DNA of 11,800 bases from an uncultured Oscillospiraceae bacterium. GTDB lineage: Bacteria > Bacillota_A > Clostridia > Oscillospirales > Oscillospiraceae. Location: positions 1 through 11,800 of the forward strand of contig CAAGIF010000248.1 of NCBI GenBank assembly GCA_900769845.1, given 5' to 3'. Numbering within the stretch: the stretch's first letter is position 1; each line of letters opens with the position of its first letter. Made by a program: the position numbers and the translations under genes. This document shows, piece by piece, positions 6,312 through 11,800 of the stretch. Under the pieces are notes generated by a model, which ran no database searches, was not told the origin of the DNA, and worked only from the letters and a program-made list of their open reading frames with translations.

Positions 6312-6662
6312 TCACCTGCCAGTCAGTTGGGATAGTAGACCGCTTCCCAGAAATCCGGAGGCAAGATTCGCAAGCTTGGCTGCGCGCATGGCTTTTTCCA
6401 ACTTGTGAATCCTAAGCTCGGACAGATAGGGGCGGAGCGCATGGAGCAGCGCTTTCTGATGATTATCGATCTGGGACTTTCCTGCCAGACCGATGATGTT
6501 TTGCAGCAGGGCAGGGTCAATATCCGGCATGGAAACCGGTTCCGGAGGGGGCGGCGGTGGCGTATCCGACGAACCGGATAAGGATTGGGCCATGGCCATG
6601 ATCTGCTGCATCATTCCGGGATTATTTAAGATTGCCCCCAATTTGTCTTCCATGACCTCCAT
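6312..6662 (-). CDS. Uncharacterised protein with poly-Pro linker (116 aa)
   Basis: A soluble protein of unknown function. The N-terminal helix (DKLGAILNNPGMMQQIMAMAQSL region, 6-28) is rich in Met and Gln. A linker with six consecutive prolines (35-40) joins it to a helical, basic C-terminal half (50-116) with HQKALLHALRPYL and IHKLEKAMRAAKLANL. It starts one base after the stop of the 77-residue gene, so translation is probably coupled. A second ATG three codons in is only two bases from GGAGG and is less likely, though the exact start is uncertain. The repeated helix/linker style suggests a protein-interaction role, but no function can be assigned. Confidence 0.75.
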   Translation of the reverse strand: MEVMEDKLGAILNNPGMMQQIMAMAQSLSGSSDTPPPPPPEPVSMPDIDPALLQNIIGLAGKSQIDNHQKALLHALRPYLSELRIHKLEKAMRAAKLANLASGFLGSGLLSQLTGR

Positions 6663-6663
6663 A

Positions 6664-6897
6664 TCACATCCCCAACTCCTGTAGAAGCTCCCGGATCGTC
6701 GGATCCTCCATCAATCCGCTGAGGGCTTTTTTTGCTTGGGTGTAGTCCCCAGAAGCTGCACTGGACACAGCGCTTTGAAAATCCGATCCACCCTGCTGTT
6801 GCAGCGCCTGGATCAGCTGCCGTCCTGCAGGGCTGGCAGCCAGCTTCATGGCTTGCTCCATGGATATATTTTCCGGAAAACCTTGTTTTTGGTCCAT
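6664..6897 (-). CDS. Uncharacterised small helical protein (77 aa)
   Basis: First gene of the three-gene cluster. The ATG at 6897 is chosen because GGAGG lies seven bases upstream; an in-frame ATG at 6921 and another at 6903 are upstream of or too close to that site. The protein begins MDQKQGFPENISMEQA. It carries short helical segments with AGRQLIQALQQQ, a Ser/Ala stretch (SAVSSAASGDYTQAKKAL) and an acidic C-terminal helix. It is about the length and composition of small regulatory or structural proteins, with no membrane segment. Its function is unknown, and its tight spacing with the next two genes implies a joint role. Confidence 0.72.
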   Translation of the reverse strand: MDQKQGFPENISMEQAMKLAASPAGRQLIQALQQQGGSDFQSAVSSAASGDYTQAKKALSGLMEDPTIRELLQELGM

Positions 6898-6932
6898 AAC
6901 CATTCCTCCAGTCGATAGCATATCGTTATTCC

Positions 6933-6962
6933 AGTATATGCGCTGGGGGATCCCGATGTGAA
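6933..6962 (-). promoter_or_regulatory. Probable promoter of the three-gene minus-strand cluster
   Basis: On the minus strand TTCACA (6957-6962), an 18-base spacer and TATACT (6933-6938), about 35 bases before the first Shine-Dalgarno. This is a moderate match. Confidence 0.5.
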
Positions 6963-7009
6963 CAGATAGAAAAGATCCTGTAATGGGTATGGAAATATTT
7001 TAAAAGCTG

Positions 7010-7018
7010 TGATATACT
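7010..7018 (+). promoter_or_regulatory. Extended -10 promoter for the phosphoesterase-coaX operon
   Basis: TGA-TATACT at 7010-7018 with no convincing -35. The ATG at 7019 would lie at or before the transcription start, which favours ATG 7049 as the translation start. Confidence 0.6.
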
Positions 7019-7048
7019 ATGGATAATCTGTTTTCAGGGGGGAAGACC

Positions 7049-7546
7049 ATGAAGATCCTGGTTTTATCGGATTCCCACAGCTCACTCCGGTTTATGCGAA
7101 GCTGTATGGATGCAGTCAAACCCAATGCGGTAATTCATCTGGGGGATTATTTTGACGATGGGCAGGCAATATCAGAGGAATATCCGGATGTTGCTTTCTA
7201 TCAGGTTCCCGGGAACTGCGACCGTTACCGCTGTCCGCCCTTTCAGCCGGAGATCCTGATCACAAAGGTCTGCGGTGTTGAACTTTACATGACCCACGGA
7301 CACCGCCATCAGGTGAAAATGACCACGACCTACCTGCTCCGGGATGCCCGGGCAGTCAAGGCAGCTGCGGCGCTTTACGGACATACCCATATCCCGGACT
7401 GCCGACAGGAACCGGACGGTCTTTGGGTGCTGAACCCCGGCAGCTGCGGCTATTCCGGGGGAACAGCGGGAATTATGGAGGTTGCGGAAGGTAAGATCAT
7501 TAGCTGCCGGATCATCGGACAATTGGATTTGGAGGAAACGGTATGA
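7049..7546 (+). CDS. YfcE/MJ0936-type metallophosphoesterase
   Basis: A 165-residue calcineurin-like phosphoesterase. All metal-binding motifs are present: D8-x-H10 (SDSH), G32-D33 (LGDYFDDG), G55-N56 (PGNCD), H83-G-H85 (THGHRH), and G111-H112-T-H114. They form the two-metal site that hydrolyses phosphodiesters; the natural substrate in this family is usually unknown. A GGGGGGAAG Shine-Dalgarno precedes ATG 7049. The stop overlaps the coaX start by four bases (ATGA), so the two are translationally coupled. The protein is cytoplasmic, with no signal peptide. The usual neighbour of such YfcE/YsnB-like genes in Bacillota is RNase PH or an XTP pyrophosphatase gene; here it is coaX. Confidence 0.92.
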   Translation: MKILVLSDSHSSLRFMRSCMDAVKPNAVIHLGDYFDDGQAISEEYPDVAFYQVPGNCDRYRCPPFQPEILITKVCGVELYMTHGHRHQVKMTTTYLLRDARAVKAAAALYGHTHIPDCRQEPDGLWVLNPGSCGYSGGTAGIMEVAEGKIISCRIIGQLDLEETV

Positions 7547-8319
7547 TTTTGACCATTGATATTGGAAATTCCAACATCGTATTGGGCGGTGTTGAAGATC
7601 AGCAGATTCTGTTTGAGGCAAGACTCCGCACGGATGCCACAAAAACATCCGATGAGTATTGCATCGATCTGAAAATGATCCTGGATGTTTATGATGTTGC
7701 TCCTACGATGATCGAGGGCTGCATCATTGCCTCTGTTGTACCACAGGTGCTGAATTCCGTTCAAACGGCCATCAAGAAGCTCACGGGCAAGACAAGCCTG
7801 GTGGTGGGACCGGGACTGAAAACCGGACTGAACATTGCCATCGATAACCCTGCTCAAACTGGCGCGGATCTGGTGGTGGGCGCGGTGGCTGCCCTGCGGG
7901 AGCACAAGGCGCCTCTGATCGTGGTGGATATGGGTACGGCAACTACCATGATCGTGCTGGATAAGAACAGCGCTATGATCGGCGGCTGTATCATGCCCGG
8001 CGTGAAGATTTCTCTGGATGCGCTGACGGAGCGGACAGCTCTTCTGCCCGGATTGCAGCTGGACCAGCCTAAGAAAGCCATCGGTAGAAATACCATAGAT
8101 TGCATGAGAAGCGGCATTATGATGGGCGCTGCCGCCATGATCGATGGCATGATCCAGCGGATGGAGGAAGAACTGGGTTACAGTACCACTGTAATCGCCA
8201 CAGGCGGCATCGCTAAATTTGTGGTTCCTATGTGCCGACGGGAGATTATCTATGACAAGGATCTGCTGGTAAAGGGACTTGCAGCCCTGTACAGGGATAA
8301 TACAAAGAAGGGTTCATAA
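7543..8319 (+). CDS. coaX: Type III pantothenate kinase
   Basis: A 258-residue ASKHA-fold kinase catalysing ATP-dependent phosphorylation of pantothenate, the first step of coenzyme A synthesis. The phosphate-1 motif DIGNSN is at 6-11. The GADL motif (107-110) has D109 as the likely catalytic base. The phosphate-2 motif VVDMGTATT is at 127-135, and GGCIMPGV (147-154) follows. Its length is typical of CoaX. Family enzymes need a monovalent cation and are not feedback-inhibited by CoA. GGAGG (7531-7535) sits in the end of the upstream gene. The stop codon (8317-8319) abuts the stop of a small minus-strand gene, with no terminator seen between them. Confidence 0.96.
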   Translation: MILTIDIGNSNIVLGGVEDQQILFEARLRTDATKTSDEYCIDLKMILDVYDVAPTMIEGCIIASVVPQVLNSVQTAIKKLTGKTSLVVGPGLKTGLNIAIDNPAQTGADLVVGAVAALREHKAPLIVVDMGTATTMIVLDKNSAMIGGCIMPGVKISLDALTERTALLPGLQLDQPKKAIGRNTIDCMRSGIMMGAAAMIDGMIQRMEEELGYSTTVIATGGIAKFVVPMCRREIIYDKDLLVKGLAALYRDNTKKGS

Positions 8320-8490
8320 AATCGCCAGATACAGAAAAACGGTGACGGTGCCCATACAGGCAGCTACGGCGAGAACGCCATCCAACAGTTTGTCGATAAA
8401 ATACTGGGGATCTGCGGCGTTGGGATATCGGCGGCGGTAGTGACGGTAGATGTATTGCTGTTTCTGCTGAGTTTTGACGGTATGCTTCAT
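8314..8490 (-). CDS. Small single-TM basic protein (58 aa)
   Basis: A complete ORF that is easy to miss because of its size. ATG 8490 has a purine-rich AAGGGGG about 8-9 bases upstream, and the TGA is at 8314-8316. The N-terminal half is strongly basic and Gln/Tyr-rich (MKHTVKTQQKQQYIYRHYRR), followed by RYPNAADPQYFIDKLLDG. The C-terminal ~20 residues are hydrophobic (VLAVAACMGTVTVFLYLAIL), so it is predicted as a tail-anchored, single-pass membrane protein. It overlaps the stop region of coaX by six bases. A TATACT (minus strand, 8524-8529) could be its -10. The codons look coding and the region has no other use, but without homology the call is moderate. Function unknown. Confidence 0.7.
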   Translation of the reverse strand: MKHTVKTQQKQQYIYRHYRRRYPNAADPQYFIDKLLDGVLAVAACMGTVTVFLYLAIL

Positions 8491-8588
8491 GGTGGATACC
8501 CCCTTCTGTTTCTTTCTAATTGGAGTATACTGAAGAAAAAGTCCAATAAACAGGACTAAATAGCGATTAGTAAGTTTTTTCTCCCGGC

Positions 8589-8617
8589 TTGAAACCGGTC
8601 TGCATTTGTGCTATGAT
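8589..8617 (+). promoter_or_regulatory. Extended -10 promoter for the 136-aa membrane protein
   Basis: TTGAAA (8589-8594), a 17-base spacer and TATGAT (8612-8617), with TGC before the -10. Confidence 0.82.
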
Positions 8618-8645
8618 GATGTAAAGTTGCCAGAGGAGGCGTCTT

Positions 8646-9056
8646 ATGACACAGATTCTTGAAAAACTGAAAATGTTCTGGGGAAAGATCGCCTCCGGAT
8701 GGGAAAAGGTGAAACCTGTTTTTGAGAAGATCAAATCCGTCATCGGCGTGATCTGCAAGTGGCTATATCGGCTGCGTAAGATGTTTCTGGCTGCGCCTGT
8801 GGTTTACTTTGCCATCCGTTTTGCCAGAGAGAATCTGCAGCGATTGCCGGAAACTGTGGGCATCAATCTCCAATCCAGCGGTGAGTTTGCCTATTATGTC
8901 AGCCGTAATTATGCGGTGTACGGCCCTCTGGGCGTGACTGCGTTCTGCTTGTTGCTGATGCTTTGCTCCCGGAAGGCATTGTTTCCCTGGATCATCAGCA
9001 TCCTAACCCTGACACTCCCGTTTTTAATCCGGTTGCTGAATATCTACTCAGCATAA
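8646..9056 (+). CDS. Uncharacterised small membrane protein (136 aa)
   Basis: The start ATG 8646 follows AGAGGAGG by six bases. The N-terminal ~45 residues are lysine- and tryptophan-rich and amphipathic (KMFWGKIASGWEKVKP). Three hydrophobic stretches follow: about 46-60 (MFLAAPVVYFAIRFA), 89-106 (GPLGVTAFCLLLMLC) and 113-132 (PWIISILTLTLPFLIRLL). These predict two or three membrane passes with a loop of about 25 residues between the first two. No catalytic motif is visible. It is a single-gene unit between its own promoter and a strong terminator. No family is recognised. Confidence 0.8.
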   Translation: MTQILEKLKMFWGKIASGWEKVKPVFEKIKSVIGVICKWLYRLRKMFLAAPVVYFAIRFARENLQRLPETVGINLQSSGEFAYYVSRNYAVYGPLGVTAFCLLLMLCSRKALFPWIISILTLTLPFLIRLLNIYSA

Positions 9057-9062
9057 GAACAG

Positions 9063-9091
9063 TCCCGGTTCGGTATTCTGCCGAACCGGGA
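9063..9091 (+). terminator. Strong intrinsic terminator
   Basis: An 11-bp GC-rich perfect stem (9063-9073 with 9081-9091), a 7-base loop and six T residues (9092-9097). It closes the 136-residue membrane protein gene. Confidence 0.95.
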
Positions 9092-9195
9092 TTTTTTGAA
9101 AACAGCGGGGGAAGGACATACTCTTTTTGTCCGGGCATAAACTGTACTGCGCTGCACGGTTTTGCTGCGACTGACAAAAGGGGATGGTATGAAAA

Positions 9196-9756
9196 GTGAA
9201 GAAAATGACGGTTTGGCTGGCTCTGCTTGTTATTCTTACCGGATGCGCGGGAAAGCGGGAGGATATGGACAGAATCATGACCCTGCGGGCCACGCTGCTT
9301 GCCTGCCAGGGGTGCAGCTATGATGCGGCAGTAACCGCAGATTATGGGGATAAGATCCATAGCTTTACCCTGAGCTGCGAAGGGGAAAATAACGGAGATA
9401 TGACCTTTGCAGTGACCCAACCGGAAACCATTGCGGGTGTTACCGGGAAGTTTACCGGGGAACAGGGATTTTTGACCTTCGATGACAAGGCTCTTGCTTT
9501 TCCACTGCTGGCGGATGGACAGATCACGCCGGTCAGCGGCCCGTGGATCCTGCTGAAAACTATGCTGGGAGGTTATCTCACTGCCTGTGGACGGGAGGGG
9601 GATCTGCTGCATCTGACCATTGATGACAGTTATGAGGATGACGCCCTGCGGCTGGATATCTGGCTGGACGGAGAGGATAACCCTATCCGGGCGGAAATTG
9701 TTTACGATGATCGGCGGATCGTGACGATGGAAATCGAGAACTTTGTTATCCGGTAA
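9196..9756 (+). CDS. Putative lipoprotein, possibly LolA/GerS-like fold
   Basis: A 186-residue predicted lipoprotein. The start is GTG 9196, giving MKKMTVWLALLVILTGC with lipobox LTGC and lipidation Cys 17. An ATG at 9205 would drop the basic N-terminal residues. The mature part has alternating strand-like segments: SFTLSCEG, GDMTFAVTQPETI, GFLTFDDKALAFPL, LLHLTIDDSYE and NPIRAEIVYDDRRIVTMEIENF. This pattern of half-barrel strands plus a short segment on residual polarity resembles LolA/GerS-type lipoproteins, but that is an inference from layout only. Extra cysteines (C37, C40, C61, C117 by eye) could form disulfides. It follows a strong terminator, so it must have its own promoter in 9098-9190; a weak TTGAAA/CATACT pair is the only candidate seen. 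Confidence 0.75.
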   Translation: MKKMTVWLALLVILTGCAGKREDMDRIMTLRATLLACQGCSYDAAVTADYGDKIHSFTLSCEGENNGDMTFAVTQPETIAGVTGKFTGEQGFLTFDDKALAFPLLADGQITPVSGPWILLKTMLGGYLTACGREGDLLHLTIDDSYEDDALRLDIWLDGEDNPIRAEIVYDDRRIVTMEIENFVIR

Positions 9757-9896
9757 CAAAAGGGAACTTTCTGTCATAGGATATTTTGCGATGGCTACCG
9801 TATAATTTCCGGATGTGCGTGGGACAATAGGTATAAGCTGCGTTACATATGGAACATTCCGGTAGCGCAGGCAAATCCCTACGGAGCGTGAAGCAC

Positions 9897-10259
9897 ATGG
9901 AAAGTTTCGTCAAACGGGGGGACATATTTTATGCTGACCTGTCCCCGGTGGTTGGGAGCGAACAGGGAGGGACCCGACCCGTTCTCATAATACAAAATGA
10001 TACCGGAAACCGCCATTCGCCCACTGTGATCGCCGCTGCGATTACCAGCCAGACGGGAAAGGCGCGGCTGCCAACCCACATCAATATCCCCGGGGGAAGC
10101 GTTGGCCTGAGCAAGGATTCCGTAATTTTGCTGGAGCAGGTGCGAACCATCGATAAAAAGCGGCTCCGGGAGCATATGGGTCATCTGGATGAGAATCAGA
10201 TGATGATGGTGGATGATGCTATTGCGGTGAGTTTTGGACTTGGGGGAAGACCGACCTGA
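9897..10259 (+). CDS. mazF: MazF/NdoA (PemK) family endoribonuclease toxin
   Basis: A 120-residue protein closely resembling Bacillus subtilis NdoA (EndoA): [20 protein letters not shown], then [10 protein letters not shown] and later [17 protein letters not shown]. The residues corresponding to NdoA catalytic R25 and T48 are R27 and T50. Family members are sequence-specific mRNA interferases. The start ATG 9897 is preferred: GGAG lies 10 bases upstream, and a GTG three codons earlier is only one base from it. No MazE/EndoAI-type antitoxin is encoded in the 140 bases upstream or directly downstream. A TATAAT at 9801-9806 could be its -10 (no good -35), inside a 7-bp inverted repeat (9794-9800 with 9860-9866). 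Solitary copies are frequent in Clostridia. Confidence 0.92.
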   Translation: MESFVKRGDIFYADLSPVVGSEQGGTRPVLIIQNDTGNRHSPTVIAAAITSQTGKARLPTHINIPGGSVGLSKDSVILLEQVRTIDKKRLREHMGHLDENQMMMVDDAIAVSFGLGGRPT

Positions 10260-10274
10260 TTTAAAACAAAAACA

Positions 10275-10308
10275 CACCCCTTGCTGCATAGACTTGCGGT
10301 AAGGGGTG
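10275..10308 (+). promoter_or_regulatory. Hairpin that sequesters a ribosome binding site
   Basis: CACCCCTT (10275-10282) pairs perfectly with AAGGGGTG (10301-10308), and GC/GC extends the helix inward beyond a 3-base bulge. The 3' arm is the Shine-Dalgarno of the GTG start at 10315. There is no T tract on the + strand, so it is unlikely to be a terminator for mazF. On the minus strand the tail is T-rich (GTGTTTTTGTTTT), but no minus-strand gene needs it. Confidence 0.65.
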
Positions 10309-10314
10309 ATCGCT

Positions 10315-10704
10315 GTGATTGGAAATTACGATATCAGAAACCAAGGTAAGGCAATCGGCGGCGTAGAGGTAACAAAACAGGGCCTGTACTACCGGATCTC
10401 CTGCCGATGTATCCCTCCCGACGGAGAGATTCACCGTCTGATCCTTCGGACAGAGGCATGCAGAGTCGATCTGGGAATCTGCGTTCCGGAAAACGGCGTG
10501 TTTGTCGTCAGGAAACGGATTCCCTGTAAGACAGTTGTCGGGAAGGACGCAACCTTCATATTGGAATCCAACAATCTGCCGCGAAGAGAGCGCTTTTTTA
10601 TTCCCGATCCGAATATGCCGTTCCCAGAACTGTCGAATCTATCCGGAGCGGTATTGGAACGCCGGGAGGGGAGATTGGGGATTTTGCTGGAAACAAAGGA
10701 ATAG
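10315..10704 (+). CDS. Uncharacterised beta-rich protein (129 aa)
   Basis: The GTG at 10315 is chosen because AAGGGG (10301-10306) lies eight bases upstream; a GTG at 10306 would overlap that site. The protein is soluble and looks beta-strand rich: IGGVEVTKQGLYYRISCRC (14-32), HRLILRTEACRVDLGICVP (40-58), GVFVVRKRIPCKT and AVLERREGRLGILLETKE at the end. Four to five cysteines (30, 32, 49, 56, 71) are spaced without a clear metal motif. It lies 55 bases after mazF on the same strand and could be co-transcribed, but it does not resemble known MazF antitoxins. Its ribosome binding site is in a hairpin. Function unknown. Confidence 0.72.
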   Translation: MIGNYDIRNQGKAIGGVEVTKQGLYYRISCRCIPPDGEIHRLILRTEACRVDLGICVPENGVFVVRKRIPCKTVVGKDATFILESNNLPRRERFFIPDPNMPFPELSNLSGAVLERREGRLGILLETKE

Positions 10705-10707
10705 AAA

Positions 10708-10735
10708 CAGCCGCCGTTGGATGCAACGGCGGCTG
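10708..10735. terminator. GC-rich hairpin between convergent genes
   Basis: An 11-bp perfect stem (10708-10718 with 10725-10735) and 6-base loop lie between the stops of the + strand gene (10704) and the PII-like gene (10740). The tails are weak on both strands (AAGCTTATTC on +, TTTCTATTCC on -), better for the minus-strand operon. Confidence 0.75.
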
Positions 10736-10739
10736 AAGC

Positions 10740-11081
10740 TTATTCTTCTGTGTGAGGGAGATCGGATTCCTTTACCAGACCTGCTACATCGGATACCGGC
10801 AGGCAGAAGGCGATGCCCTTTGCTTTCTTGGACATGTCCATTCCCTTATAGATGGCGTTCAGCACATTGTCCCGAATGGATTTCTCCACTACCATCATGA
10901 GAATCTCTTTCTCGCTGTGCAGGGTGATGCCGAAGAAGGCTGCGGCCTCCTGGCTGGCAACGCCACGGCCGTTGAGAATGGTGCCGCCCCGGACACCCTG
11001 TTCCCGAGCCACATCCATCACATCTTCTGCAAAGCCTGCGTCCACAATGGCAAATATAACTTCATGATTGTTGGTGGTCAT
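10740..11081 (-). CDS. PII-like regulator, second of a tandem pair
   Basis: About 113 residues with the ferredoxin-like layout of the PII superfamily: a first strand EVIFAIVDAGF, helix AEDVMDVAREQGVRGGTIL, then the loop NGRGVASQEAAAFFG in the T-loop position. This is followed by EKEILMMVVEKSIRDNVLNAIYKGM and a C-terminal AKGIAFCLPVSDVAGL strand. The GGTIL-GRG signature fits PII-like proteins, but the uridylylated Tyr context of GlnB is missing. An ATG at 11087 overlaps the stop of the upstream gene by four bases, but GGGAG sits one base before it and seven before the in-frame ATG at 11081, so the latter is favoured. It probably binds a small effector and regulates the neighbouring DUF1538 membrane protein. 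This is inference from operon context. Confidence 0.82.
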   Translation of the reverse strand: MTTNNHEVIFAIVDAGFAEDVMDVAREQGVRGGTILNGRGVASQEAAAFFGITLHSEKEILMMVVEKSIRDNVLNAIYKGMDMSKKAKGIAFCLPVSDVAGLVKESDLPHTEE

Positions 11082-11083
11082 GG

Positions 11084-11452
11084 TCATTCTCCCTTCGTAA
11101 GCCGGTTGTTGCTTAAAAACCGGTAGAGATTTACGCCGATCACGCTGGACAGCGGCACGGCAAAGGCGATGCCCTTTCCGTTTCGGACAGTTTGGAATTT
11201 TTCTTCCAGAGTGTTCATGATCCTGGGAACCATATCCTCCCGGGCAATGCTGAGAATCACGGCCTTGTGATTAGTAAGTCCTAGCAGTTCAATGATCTCG
11301 GAGGCGGCAGTTCCCATGCCGGACACAGCCAGCTGGCAGTTGACCTCAAACTGGCTGATCACATCCAGGTAGAATTCGCCTTTCTGCCGGTCTACAACAG
11401 TAAAGATCAGCTTCAACTTTTTGATGGCAGATTCGTTAATTGCATTGTCCAT
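11084..11452 (-). CDS. PII-like regulator, first of a tandem pair
   Basis: A 122-residue protein with the same overall plan as its downstream neighbour: strand KLKLIFTVVDRQKG, helix GEFYLDVISQFEVNCQLAV, a loop SGMGTAASEIIELLG, then KAVILSIAREDMVPRIMNTL and GKGIAFAVPLSSVIG. The two copies are clearly diverged, and here the loop has GMGTA instead of GRGVA. Start ATG 11452 follows AAGGAGG by seven bases, and the gene begins 12 bases after the DUF1538 stop. It overlaps the next gene by one to four bases, depending on the start used there. The pair could form hetero-oligomers or sense different ligands; neither can be decided from sequence alone. Confidence 0.82.
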   Translation of the reverse strand: MDNAINESAIKKLKLIFTVVDRQKGEFYLDVISQFEVNCQLAVSGMGTAASEIIELLGLTNHKAVILSIAREDMVPRIMNTLEEKFQTVRNGKGIAFAVPLSSVIGVNLYRFLSNNRLTKGE

Positions 11453-11464
11453 AAACCGGCCTCC

Positions 11465-11800
11465 TTACATAAAGTTGATGATCTGCTGATCATCTGCATC
11501 CAGAATCCGCTGCATAGCTCTGCGCTCCCGGACTCTCTGGGAGACAATGCCGCGAAAGCCTAAAAGCTGAATGGTAATCAGCGGCGTCATTGCCACAACC
11601 GCAACAACACCAAAGGCATCACGCAACACCGCCGACTCCCCTCCAATAGTGACACAGGCACCAATGGCAAAAGGGAGAATGAATCCGGATGTCATTGGGC
11701 CGCTGGCCACGCCGCCGGAGTCAAATGCGATTGCCGTATACACCTTCGGGACAAACACAGACAGCACGAGGGAAATAAAGTAGCCGGGAATCAGATAATA
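11465..11800 (-). CDS. DUF1538 membrane protein, C-terminal part (runs off the window)
   Basis: The last 111 residues of an ORF that enters from the right edge with no start inside the window; the GTG at 11767 is internal, since coding continues upstream of it to base 11800. Visible segments are YYLIPGYFISLVLSVFVPKV, the DUF1538 hallmark AFDSGGVASGPMT, and hydrophobic helices FILPFAIGACVTIG and AFGVVAVVAMTPLITIQLLGF. A charged cytoplasmic-looking tail (RERRAMQRILDADDQQIINFM) follows. DUF1538 proteins are polytopic membrane proteins, thought to be transporters of unknown substrate. Two PII-like genes follow immediately, in one operon on the minus strand. Confidence 0.88.
   Translation of the reverse strand, partial: YYLIPGYFISLVLSVFVPKVYTAIAFDSGGVASGPMTSGFILPFAIGACVTIGGESAVLRDAFGVVAVVAMTPLITIQLLGFRGIVSQRVRERRAMQRILDADDQQIINFM

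Noticed and set aside
8995..9777. Antisense ORF of 260 residues opposite the lipoprotein
   Set aside because: The + strand has a signal peptide with a lipobox and coherent strand-like segments. The antisense frame crosses a strong terminator and shows no domain.
9786..9806. A TTGCGA/TATAAT promoter for mazF
   Set aside because: The spacing between these hexamers is only nine bases. The TATAAT may still be a -10, but no -35 fits at 16-18 bases.
10261..10310. A rho-independent terminator for mazF at the 10275-10308 hairpin
   Set aside because: No T tract follows on the + strand, and the 3' arm is the ribosome binding site of the next gene, so translation control is the better reading.
1..11800. 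CRISPR array, insertion sequence or prophage signal
   Set aside because: No regularly spaced direct repeats, transposase or integrase motifs, or phage genes were seen in either strand.

Overview
The window looks like chromosomal housekeeping DNA from a low-to-mid-GC Bacillota, most likely a gut Clostridia of the Oscillospirales/Ruminococcaceae type. This is inferred from gene content and style: a long clostridial-type GltX, an NdoA-like MazF, CoaX, a DUF1538 gene with PII-like genes, strong Shine-Dalgarno sites and many SigA-type promoters with a TGn extended -10. No phage, transposon or CRISPR signature was seen.

Layout. 1-153: a tRNA-Leu(GAG) gene on the minus strand whose downstream DNA folds back on it, with an inverted copy of the tRNA 3' end. 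154-269: back-to-back promoters for the tRNA and for a DUF362/ferredoxin protein (270-1373, +). 1379-1406: a terminator shared with the convergent gltX (1413-3059, -). 3060-3367: divergent promoters, then on the + strand a 30-codon leader ORF containing Trp-Trp-Pro-Trp and a terminator with a clear competing antiterminator. This leader precedes a class I SAM methyltransferase (3368-4156) and then trpS (4226-5248), which also has its own promoter. 5287-5910 (-): a membrane-anchored CHAP/NlpC-P60-like protein. 5996-6897 (-): a tight cluster of three uncharacterised small proteins. 7049-8319 (+): a YfcE-type phosphoesterase overlapping coaX (type III pantothenate kinase). 8314-8490 (-): a previously easy-to-miss 58-residue single-TM protein whose stop abuts the coaX stop. 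8646-9756 (+): a small membrane protein, a strong terminator and a lipoprotein. 9897-10704 (+): a solitary MazF and an uncharacterised protein whose ribosome binding site sits in a hairpin. 10740-11800 (-): two PII-like genes behind the 3' end of a DUF1538 membrane protein that runs off the window.

How they fit together. Two aminoacyl-tRNA synthetases and a tRNA give the left half a translation theme. The Trp-codon leader suggests that the methyltransferase, and trpS by read-through, respond to charged tRNA-Trp through ribosome-mediated attenuation, unlike the T-box control more usual for trpS in Bacillota. The right end is a membrane protein plus tandem PII-like sensors, which suggests a sensor-gated transport or membrane process of unknown substrate. 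The leader/attenuator before the methyltransferase is the most interesting item in the window.
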